From Actinobacteria bacterium IMCC26103 (GTDB taxonomy: Bacteria; Actinomycetota; Actinomycetes; Nanopelagicales; Nanopelagicaceae): a stretch of 64,000 bases of DNA. A program made the position numbers and the translations under genes. The notes beneath the pieces are model-generated. The model was not told the DNA's origin, did no database searches, and was given only the letters and a program-made list of their open reading frames with translations. Position 1 is the first letter of the stretch. Every line of letters starts with the position of its first letter. Of this stretch, positions 25,147-32,783 are shown in pieces. The DNA is taken from positions 62,001 through 126,000 of the forward strand of contig CP015604.1 of assembly GCA_002284875.1 (NCBI GenBank). Reading direction: 5' to 3'.

Positions 25147-25343
25147 TGCTTACCCCCTTTGAATAAGATTTCTGTATCGCTCTTTGGCAGGCTTGCTAAG
25201 GTTTGAATGCTCTCTTCTGGAATCCGAACTGCACGACCTAGGCGTTTCGAGTAAAGCTCGCCAGTCATTGTCATGCGGTAAACCTTGCTCTCGCTGAGGC
25301 TGAGGCGCTTCGCCGCCTCTTTAACTGTTATGAGGGAAGACAT
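25143..25343 (-). CDS. Excisionase-family DNA-binding protein, 66 residues
   Basis: A small MerR/excisionase-type HTH protein: ITVKEAAKRLSLSESKVYRM near the start, then GELYSKRLGRAVRIPEESI. The ATG at 25343 is preserved behind AAAGGAGACTTC, a very good ribosome site; the longer upstream frame is rejected. It is divergent from the XRE-like regulator and cotranscribed with the 88-residue protein. It is a candidate recombination directionality factor, alongside the 63-residue protein at 23377. Confidence 0.82.
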   Translation of the reverse strand: MSSLITVKEAAKRLSLSESKVYRMTMTGELYSKRLGRAVRIPEESIQTLASLPKSDTEILFKGGKQ

Positions 25344-25439
25344 GAAGTCTCCTTTCGAATAATCTGGTGTGTGCCAGAGACGTCTGGTGACGCCCAGGAA
25401 TAGATTGACGCACCACATAAAAAAGTCTCAGGGGTCTTT

Positions 25440-25453
25440 CGAATTTCGAAATT
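25440..25453. promoter_or_regulatory. Candidate operator before the XRE-like regulator
   Basis: CGAATTTCGAAATT, with perfect palindromic core AATTTCGAAATT, ends 9 nt before the regulator's start codon and abuts its GAGG ribosome site. The same 14 nt are at 14840-14853 upstream of the integrase. A protein bound here could block the regulator's own synthesis and the divergent excisionase-like operon. Confidence 0.5.
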
Positions 25454-25462
25454 GAGGTTCTT

Positions 25463-26509
25463 GTGAAGCAGGGTAAAAAGTTAGTTGAGCGTCCAATTCG
25501 CGACGTAACCATCAATTCCCTTGTTCGTGCGAACATCCACGCTCTACTCCGAGACCGAGCATTAAGAGACAAGGCATTCATAAAGCACGGAAGAAATTGC
25601 TTAATGGTCCTTCGAAGTACCTACAAAGGTCATCAGAACTTTGACGAATATATTGATATTGATGAATGGCTATCAGGTCGAAACCCTGACAGATGGAGTC
25701 GCAAAAACTTTGGAGAGTGGTCTGGGGTTGGTCCAGAACGCATGAACAGACTCCTAGATGATAGGAGCGAGCGCAAACCACAGAACCCTGACCTAGTGGA
25801 TTTAATGAAGATTGCTAAGGCGTTCAATATCCCTTATGGATTCTTGTTTTACCCAACGCGTCAGCAGCTCGAGGAAAATGCCCTTCTTCGAATACAGGAC
25901 TTCTTCCCACCTTTAGAAATAAGTGCAGTGCAATGGATGGCATGGGCAGGTGGCTTATCGGTTTTGCCAGGAATGGATGCTGTAGCTGCGAACTTTAATT
26001 CCCTAACGTTGACAACTTCACCTATGCCAGGATTTACAAATGAAGACATACAACCCATCGCAGATACTCAAGCACCTTTAGATTTGCATGAGACAAGAAG
26101 AATTACGGACTCCCTAAGTTCTGATACTTCTGCTGCTTTTGAGGCCATGGCGGGTAACCCATTTTCACAATCTGCTGGAGAGCAAATTCCATTCGATAAT
26201 TCCCATTTGCAGGAATTTGCAATTCAAAAGGCAAAGTTTGTGGCTTTACTGTTGCATGATGTCCGTGAGGCTTTTTATCTAACAGCAGATGAAGCTCGAC
26301 TAACAATAGCCTCAACTGATATCCAAAATTCACTCAATAAGATTCAGCAAGACCTGGCAGTACTCGCACTAAATGTTGATACAGACCTCAAATCAGCAAC
26401 TGGACCACTAACTAAGGCGCATCTAATTGGAGTCCTGGAGCTCATGTGTATGAAACTGGAAAACATCGACCTCGAATGGACTCAGGACCGAACTGCAGTC
26501 ATAAAATAG
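25463..26509 (+). CDS. XRE-like transcriptional regulator of the island
   Basis: A 348-residue protein. Residues about 78-133 look like a cro/C1-type helix-turn-helix: RKNFGEWSGVGPERMNRLLD, then DLVDLMKIAKAFNIPYGFLF. The long C-terminal part has no recognised domain. Start is GTG with GAGG 5 nt before it, immediately downstream of the shared palindrome. Divergent from the two small DNA-binding genes, it is the best candidate for the island's master repressor, by analogy with phage and ICE control regions. Confidence 0.7.
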   Translation: MKQGKKLVERPIRDVTINSLVRANIHALLRDRALRDKAFIKHGRNCLMVLRSTYKGHQNFDEYIDIDEWLSGRNPDRWSRKNFGEWSGVGPERMNRLLDDRSERKPQNPDLVDLMKIAKAFNIPYGFLFYPTRQQLEENALLRIQDFFPPLEISAVQWMAWAGGLSVLPGMDAVAANFNSLTLTTSPMPGFTNEDIQPIADTQAPLDLHETRRITDSLSSDTSAAFEAMAGNPFSQSAGEQIPFDNSHLQEFAIQKAKFVALLLHDVREAFYLTADEARLTIASTDIQNSLNKIQQDLAVLALNVDTDLKSATGPLTKAHLIGVLELMCMKLENIDLEWTQDRTAVIK

Positions 26510-26680
26510 GCCCTCAGTCCCTTAAAAGACACACATGCGAGCGCAATTCCCAGCTCCATTTGAATGATTTGATGTCAGGCCTCCAGATTAAGGTGTTGTC
26601 GTTAATAAAGAATGCCTGAGATGTAGCGGTGACACTTCATTAAGGCAATAATTTGGGTATCTCTTGGGGGGCGACGGCTA
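26510..26680. other. Short spacer, nothing supported
   Basis: No gene, tRNA or strong inverted repeat is seen. GGGGGG at 26665-26672 is the ribosome site of the next gene. Confidence 0.4.
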
Positions 26681-26884
26681 ATGGTTAGTGATGCTTGGGT
26701 AAAGTTCAATAAGACTCATCATGACTCAACAGAAACTATTGAGGTTGATGGCGTCAAGAAGCTCCATTGGAAGTGTTCATGCGGCGCGGAAAATATCTTC
26801 CCCGCAAATTCTGGCTGGGTAGTAGGTTCCAAAGTTAATTGGCGAAATCATTTTGAATCGCTTAAGCGGGAGGGGAAAATCTAA
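26681..26884 (+). CDS. Hypothetical 67-residue protein with a CxC motif
   Basis: A short basic protein with KLHWKCSCGAENIF in the middle, which could be half of a zinc ribbon, and NWRNHFESLKREGKI at the end. A run of six Gs precedes the ATG. Its stop codon overlaps the start of the nuclease-like gene by one base (TAATG), so the two are coupled. No family recognised. Confidence 0.6.
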   Translation: MVSDAWVKFNKTHHDSTETIEVDGVKKLHWKCSCGAENIFPANSGWVVGSKVNWRNHFESLKREGKI

Positions 26885-27363
26885 TGACTGTTGACAAGTC
26901 TCTTGTCGGAGCAGCAGGCGAGCATTTAGTGCTATCGCGACTTCTATCTCGAGGTTTGTTGGCGTCCCAGGCACCCAGAGGAACTAGAAAAGCAGATATT
27001 TTAGTAAATCCATTAGATGGAGGCCGCCCCGTCTTAATTCAAGTTAAGACGACCTCTGGCTCAAAAAGTAGAGTCGGATGGCACATGAATGTTAAACATG
27101 AATCCATTACCGACAAAGATTTGTTCTACTGCTTTGTAAATCTTGGTGAGATATATCCATCGGTCTACGTCGTTCCTGCAGCAATTGTTGCAAAGGTGAT
27201 TAAAACTGGGCATGCAAAATGGCTTAAGACTCCTGGTGCAAAAGGGCAAGAGCACAACGACAGCGATATGCGAAGAATAAGTAACACTCCTCGACTTGAG
27301 AATCGATATGCGCCTTCTGGCTGGATGGATAAGTACTTGGAAAATTGGGAGTCATTGATTTAA
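26884..27363 (+). CDS. PD-(D/E)XK-like nuclease domain protein
   Basis: A 159-residue protein. The N-terminal 60 residues show the PD-(D/E)XK order: helix with Glu (GAAGEHLVLSRLL), Asp on a strand (KADILV), then QVKT on the next strand (LIQVKTTSG). This fold occurs in restriction enzymes, Holliday-junction resolvases and DUF4365-like proteins. Coupled to the 67-residue Cys protein, it is the last gene before the tRNA boundary. A DNA-cleaving defence or recombination role is inferred. Confidence 0.65.
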   Translation: MTVDKSLVGAAGEHLVLSRLLSRGLLASQAPRGTRKADILVNPLDGGRPVLIQVKTTSGSKSRVGWHMNVKHESITDKDLFYCFVNLGEIYPSVYVVPAAIVAKVIKTGHAKWLKTPGAKGQEHNDSDMRRISNTPRLENRYAPSGWMDKYLENWESLI

Positions 27364-27580
27364 GTTCGGCTACTGCCTAAGAATTGAATTAGTTTCTGGG
27401 CATGAGACCTGGTGCGATAGTTGATTGGAAGAGACTTAACCTTGGGGGTGTGTCATTTGGTGTGCTAAACACCGTCACAAACCAAGCTAAACGAGGATAA
27501 AACTTTCCCTTGATGTTGTCAGTGGTTTACTTCATAATATGTTTTGCAGGCTCAAAACTACATATTGATGCACTTATCAA
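27364..27580. other. Spacer next to the attachment site
   Basis: No gene is supported. GGTGT-GCTAA-ACACC forms a small hairpin near 27460. This segment is the element-side flank of the tRNA junction and may hold integrase arm sites. Confidence 0.35.
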
Positions 27581-27581
27581 G

Positions 27582-27654
27582 TGCCCCGAGTGGGGGTCGA
27601 ACCCACACTGGGAGGATTTTAAGTCCTCTGCCTCTGCCATTGGGCTATCGGGGC
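27582..27654 (-). tRNA. tRNA with anticodon UAA (tRNA-Leu by codon), short variable arm
   Basis: A perfect 7-bp acceptor (GCCCCGA/TCGGGGC), D-stem GCC/GGC, anticodon stem GAGGA/TCCTC with loop CTTAAAA (anticodon at tRNA positions 34-36 is UAA), T-stem GTGGG/CCCAC with TTCGACC, discriminator A, no encoded CCA. The variable region is only CCAGT. Leucine tRNAs normally have a long variable arm, so the cloverleaf is unusual for Leu, although A73 and the anticodon fit Leu. It lies beyond ppx and the UDG gene and is the target of repeated integration. Confidence 0.85.
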
Positions 27655-27665
27655 CATGCGAAGTG

Positions 27666-28376
27666 TCAGAGTCTACTTGCTTTTTTAATTACAGAATCCA
27701 ACATCTTTTCCGTTAATTTACCTGTAAATGTGTTCTGTTGGCTCGGATGATAACTTCCGACAATCTTGCGTTTGATCCCATCTGGGCCGATAAATGTAGC
27801 TGTGGCTCCATGGCCAAACTTTGGTTTCGGCTTTGGGATTTCGCAATCTAATTCAGCAAGAGTTGAAAGCAGCGTTGTCCAAGCAAGATTGCCGAGGGCA
27901 AGGAATGAACGTGCAGTTGGCATCAAAAGAGCAATTTCATCCTTATAGAAAGGTGCGCAAGTATTTTTCTCTTCGGTGCTGGGTTTGTTATCAGGAGGCG
28001 CGCAACGTACGGCACAGAGAATGCGGGTATTAATTAATTGTTGGCCATCATCTTTACTTTTGCTGGTAGCGATCTTGGCAAGGCCATTTTTATGAAGTGA
28101 TTTATAGAGCCAGTCGCCTGATGAATCACCCGTGAATACTCTTCCGGTGCGATTGGCACCATGTGCACCAGGAGCAAGGCCAAGAATAACTAACTGCGCA
28201 TTTGCAGGTCCAAAACCTGGAACAGGCTTGCCCCAGTACTTTTCGTTTTCATAAGCCTTGCGTTTAACAACTGCTACTTCTTCACGCCACTCAACAAGCC
28301 TTGGGCATTTCTTGCATTTGATGATTGCTGAATCCAAGAGGTCTAACGATTTATACAAGCGACCAAGCCATTCCAT
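27666..28376 (-). CDS. Uracil-DNA glycosylase, family 5 (UdgB-like)
   Basis: A 236-residue DNA repair enzyme that removes uracil and related deaminated bases. Motif A is LGLAPGAHGANRTGRVFTGD, lacking the polar catalytic residue of family 1 as in UdgB, and the second motif is GSYHPSQQNTFTG. Cysteines CKKCPRL near the start, then CAVRCAPP and the Cys of NTCAPF, fit the family's 4Fe-4S cluster. ATG at 28376 is used because the longer frame would overlap ppx heavily; it still overlaps ppx by 26 nt. Last gene of the eno-ppx operon before the tRNA. Confidence 0.9.
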   Translation of the reverse strand: MEWLGRLYKSLDLLDSAIIKCKKCPRLVEWREEVAVVKRKAYENEKYWGKPVPGFGPANAQLVILGLAPGAHGANRTGRVFTGDSSGDWLYKSLHKNGLAKIATSKSKDDGQQLINTRILCAVRCAPPDNKPSTEEKNTCAPFYKDEIALLMPTARSFLALGNLAWTTLLSTLAELDCEIPKPKPKFGHGATATFIGPDGIKRKIVGSYHPSQQNTFTGKLTEKMLDSVIKKASRL

Positions 28377-29259
28377 CGAGAATATCTGATTCAGATGCAA
28401 CGAATTCGGTGGCACCTGTTGCGCGCATGATGCGCGAGAGAACGAGTGAACCTGCAGAAATAACATCAACCCGGCCTGGATGCATGTAACCAAGTGATTC
28501 GCGTTGGGTGCGATCCATTTTGATAAATGCTTGCGATACTTGATGAACTTTTTCAGCTGGTATATGTGAGAGATGAATGGCATATCTGTCGTATTCGGGA
28601 AGATCTAACGCTGCGGCCGCAACCGTTGTTGCAGTGCCTGCTACTGCGATCAGAGTCTTAGCTTGAGTAATCGGGACTAACTTGGCAGCTTGTGCAATTG
28701 CTTCATCTATATCTTCAGTTGCTGCAGCTACTTGTCCCGGATCTGGAAGATCGCCCGTGAAATGGCGCTCTGACATGCGAACACAACCGATATTTACGCT
28801 CTTGGCTGCTGCAACGGAATCGGTGCCAAACACGAATTCCGTGGAACCGCCACCGATATCAACGACTAAAAAAGGGCCATCTGATGCAGGTAGATCTTTA
28901 GTTGCTCCCATAAAAGAGAGGCGCGCTTCTTCATCACCTGAGATAACTTCGGGGCGAATTCCTAAACGCTCGAAGACGCCTTCGATAAATAGATCGCGAT
29001 TGGTGGCATCACGGGTGGCGCTGGTGGCGCAGAAGCGAATCTTCTCAACGCCGCGTTTAGCAATTTCTGCGGCATAGATATCAACTGCAGCTAACGTGCG
29101 CGCGATCGCATCTGGGTGAAATTGCCCAGTTTTATCAACGCCTTGTCCTAAGCGGACTACTTCCATCAAGCGAATTACTTCGCGAAAGTTCGTGCCATCA
29201 ATATCGGCAATTAGTAGACGAATTGAATTGGTACCGCAATCAATGGCTGCTACTCGCAT
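28351..29259 (-). CDS. ppx: Ppx/GppA phosphatase family protein
   Basis: About 302 residues with the actin-like ATPase fold: phosphate 1 motif AAIDCGTNSIRLLIADID and phosphate 2 motif VDIGGGSTEFVFG. This length matches short actinobacterial Ppx proteins, which act as exopolyphosphatases or pppGpp hydrolases. The ATG at 29259 starts directly at the conserved domain; the longer start at 29277 adds only six residues. It overlaps DUF501 upstream by 10 nt. Confidence 0.9.
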   Translation of the reverse strand: MRVAAIDCGTNSIRLLIADIDGTNFREVIRLMEVVRLGQGVDKTGQFHPDAIARTLAAVDIYAAEIAKRGVEKIRFCATSATRDATNRDLFIEGVFERLGIRPEVISGDEEARLSFMGATKDLPASDGPFLVVDIGGGSTEFVFGTDSVAAAKSVNIGCVRMSERHFTGDLPDPGQVAAATEDIDEAIAQAAKLVPITQAKTLIAVAGTATTVAAAALDLPEYDRYAIHLSHIPAEKVHQVSQAFIKMDRTQRESLGYMHPGRVDVISAGSLVLSRIMRATGATEFVASESDILDGMAWSLV

Positions 29260-29741
29260 GGCTCGCTCTTCCACCATTTCGGTAATTTTGCTAAAGCTTC
29301 ATCGCCGAGCGGATTAACGCCGGGTCCTGCTGAGAGTGAATGTGCAACTAGCGAATGTAAACATTTAACGCGGTTGGGCATACCACCGGCGGAAATGCCT
29401 TCTACTTCTGGCACATCCATCTTTAGCGCAGCGCGCGCGGCTAGGTAATCATCATGTGCTGCTGCATATTGGCCAGCTAATTCGTGATCGGTTGTAAGTC
29501 GCTCATTCATATCGGCCATTAAGCCCGTTGATTCAAGTGTTGAAATTGCCGCCGTTAAACGTGGGCAGGTTGCGTAATAGAAAGTTGGAAAGGGCTCGCC
29601 ATGGCTTAAACGTGGTGGGGTTTCAACGACTGCGGGATTGCCACAAGGACAGCGATAAGAAATTGCGTGTACTTCACGCGGAGTACGACCCAATTGAACT
29701 TCGATGCAATCTAAATCTTTTTGTGTTGCTTTATCGCTCAT
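29250..29741 (-). CDS. DUF501 domain protein
   Basis: A 163-residue protein of a family found almost entirely in actinobacteria, always near eno, ftsB and ppx. Typical segments are LGRTPREVHAISYRCPCGNP, FPTFYYATCP and GGMPNRVKCLHSLVAH. The cysteines CPC, CP and CLH may bind a metal. Function unknown. It lies 3 nt from ftsB upstream and overlaps ppx downstream. Confidence 0.93.
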   Translation of the reverse strand: MSDKATQKDLDCIEVQLGRTPREVHAISYRCPCGNPAVVETPPRLSHGEPFPTFYYATCPRLTAAISTLESTGLMADMNERLTTDHELAGQYAAAHDDYLAARAALKMDVPEVEGISAGGMPNRVKCLHSLVAHSLSAGPGVNPLGDEALAKLPKWWKSEPCE

Positions 29742-29744
29742 AGA

Positions 29745-30170
29745 TTAAAGGCCAGATTCAGTTACGGATGCGATCAGCTTGGTATACCAAGGAGCACCTT
29801 CCGGAAGTTGCTTGGCTACTTGAGTTGTTTGTGGTTCGGCTTGGGTAATTTCAGAACCGGTAACTATGTATTGGCGCTCCCCTGGCATAACAAAGTGCAG
29901 ACGCTCGCGCGCTTGTGATTTAACATAATTTGGATCTTGCCAAGTGCTTAGCTCAGCGCGTGCTTTTTCTAGCGCAGTGCGATCGGTTGCAACTTGAGAT
30001 TTAAGTGCGCTGATCTGAGCGCGTTGGGTGAAGTAATTCTTAATCGGTGGCGCAAGGGTCAAGGTAAAGATAAAGATAATTGCGATTAGCGCTAAAGGGC
30101 GAGCGTTTCCACGCGTACGACGGCTCGACGAACGACGGTTAGATGAGTAACTGCGACGTCGTCGGCGCAT
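29745..30170 (-). CDS. ftsB: FtsB/DivIC family septum formation protein
   Basis: A 141-residue bitopic cell-division protein. A very basic cytoplasmic N-terminus (RRRRRSYSSNRRSSSRRTRG) precedes one membrane segment (LALIAIIFIFTLTLAPP), then a coiled coil (about 50-85) and the FtsB-type end YVKSQARERLHFVMPGE. It probably works with FtsL and FtsQ at the septum. Start ATG is 14 nt from enolase; same operon. Confidence 0.9.
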   Translation of the reverse strand: MRRRRRSYSSNRRSSSRRTRGNARPLALIAIIFIFTLTLAPPIKNYFTQRAQISALKSQVATDRTALEKARAELSTWQDPNYVKSQARERLHFVMPGERQYIVTGSEITQAEPQTTQVAKQLPEGAPWYTKLIASVTESGL

Positions 30171-30184
30171 GGCTTAGCTCTTAA

Positions 30185-31474
<1,290 letters not shown>

Positions 31475-31528
31475 CTAAGAATTTAACTGCATTTGAGCAC
31501 GCTCAGCGCTGAACGGTATAGGCCAATA

Positions 31529-32170
31529 CTACCGCGACTCGGCTGCCTTAATTTGCTCGGCAATTTGGCGCCCATATAGGCGCAGCGCATTTTCTGGGTC
31601 AATCTCGTTATCGCGCGCCCATGCAATGATCGAAGCTAAGGCTTCACCGACGCTTTCTTCGGTGGCCGGCTTATTACTTTGATAGTTAGTTAATTCAACG
31701 TTCACTTTATATTTTTCTGCGCGATAGAGAAGTTTCTCAACTAAGGGCAGCGCCGGTTGCGCCAGAGCGACGCCATCTAGCGCTGATGTGCGACCCTTCT
31801 CTTTCGCCTTTATCTCTTCCCAGTTTTCAATGATTTCCTCAGTTCCCGATACTTGCAAGCCCTTAAAGACATGCGGATGTCGCCGGATTAACTTATCTGC
31901 AATCGCTTGCGCTACATCTTCAATTGAGAACGGATCTGTTGGATGATCTTGGGCGATACGTGAATGGAAGTAGACCTGGAGCAAGACATCGCCTAATTCT
32001 TCGCGCATGCCTTCGCGGTCTTTAGCATCTACCGAATCGATAAATTCGTAGGACTCTTCCAGCAAGTATTTGACGAGTGATTCGTGGGTTTGTTCTGCAT
32101 CCCATGGACAACCACCGGGTGAGCGCAGGCGGTCCATTACCTCAACGAGGCGTTGAAGTTGCGATGCCAT
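31529..32170 (-). CDS. mazG: MazG nucleoside triphosphate pyrophosphohydrolase
   Basis: A 213-residue all-alpha NTP pyrophosphatase that clears aberrant nucleotides. The MazG signature is clear: GGCPWDAEQTHESLVKYLLE, EESYEFIDSVD and EELGDVLLQVYFHS, which supply the Mg2+-binding acidic residues. Length matches single-domain actinobacterial MazG. It lies 7 nt after the lipoprotein gene and upstream of eno. Confidence 0.94.
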   Translation of the reverse strand: MASQLQRLVEVMDRLRSPGGCPWDAEQTHESLVKYLLEESYEFIDSVDAKDREGMREELGDVLLQVYFHSRIAQDHPTDPFSIEDVAQAIADKLIRRHPHVFKGLQVSGTEEIIENWEEIKAKEKGRTSALDGVALAQPALPLVEKLLYRAEKYKVNVELTNYQSNKPATEESVGEALASIIAWARDNEIDPENALRLYGRQIAEQIKAAESR

Positions 32171-32177
32171 CTTGTAA

Positions 32178-32783
32178 TTACTTAGCAGATGGCTTTACAG
32201 CATCGCCAGTTACATTAGCGGCGACAACATCGCCAGCGACGTCATCCCAGACTCCGTAACGTGGGTTAATCTTCACGCCAAGTTGTTTTGCTTTGGCAGA
32301 AAGTAATTGGCCGAGTTTGGTGGCAATTTCTTCCTCTGCAACACCAGATGCGCCCAGCGCTGATGTGATCGCTTCAGAAATTACGATCGCGCGCACATAG
32401 GTATCGAAATCTTGTTGTGCGATTGCCGCATTTACCAAGTTCTTAGGTAGTTCAGTTTTGCCACCGACTGATTCAGTAATTGCCGCCTTCTTCGCTTCGA
32501 GCTGGCTAGCAGTCACATCAATCTTTAGCTCTTTAGCGATCTCATCAAAGGTATGCATCAATATCTTAAAACGTAGTTGTCCGCGATTTAGCGCATCGCC
32601 TGATTCAAGCTTCATCTGCGTCACATCAACTTTGGTGCGCTCGGCCATTACTGCATCGATGCTGCCTTGTAGTTCGGTCTGAGTAATCTTGAAGCCACCG
32701 ACTGATGCGGCTTCATTGGTCTGCGAGCAACCTGTTAAGAAAAGGCCTGATGCAATAGTCAGGACAGCCAGAATCTTCTTCAC
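32178..32783 (-). CDS. Lipoprotein with SurA/PrsA-like N-terminal chaperone domain
   Basis: A 201-residue lipoprotein with signal KKILAVLTIASGLFLTGC and lipobox LTGC. The mature part (VGGFKITQTELQGSIDAVMA, later LEAKKAAITESVGGK) resembles the helical SurA_N domain of peptidyl-prolyl isomerase chaperones, but no isomerase domain follows. Its start overlaps the mfd stop (ATGA), a pairing common in actinobacteria. Probable role in folding of exported proteins, inferred. Confidence 0.82.
   Translation of the reverse strand: MKKILAVLTIASGLFLTGCSQTNEAASVGGFKITQTELQGSIDAVMAERTKVDVTQMKLESGDALNRGQLRFKILMHTFDEIAKELKIDVTASQLEAKKAAITESVGGKTELPKNLVNAAIAQQDFDTYVRAIVISEAITSALGASGVAEEEIATKLGQLLSAKAKQLGVKINPRYGVWDDVAGDVVAANVTGDAVKPSAK

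Larger units (their letters stand above)
14654..27654. mobile_element. Integrative genomic island inserted in a tRNA gene
   Basis: About 12.9 kb bounded by direct tRNA repeats: 50 identical nt at 14654-14703 and 27581-27630, followed by near-identity up to the D-stem. Directly inside the left boundary is a tyrosine integrase. Further in are two excisionase-like HTH proteins, an XRE-like regulator and a PLD-helicase/methyltransferase module. No relaxase, conjugation, capsid or terminase gene is visible, so it is a defence-carrying island or satellite rather than a complete phage or conjugative element. Its genes look more AT-rich than the flanking core genes. Confidence 0.85.

Noticed and set aside
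27510-27750. Plus-strand frames of 68 codons
   Set aside because: Both cross the tRNA at 27582-27654 and enter the UDG gene in antisense.
28377-28583. 69-codon N-terminal extension of the UDG
   Set aside because: It overlaps ppx by over 200 nt and has no similarity to the glycosylase family; the ATG at 28376 fits the family length.
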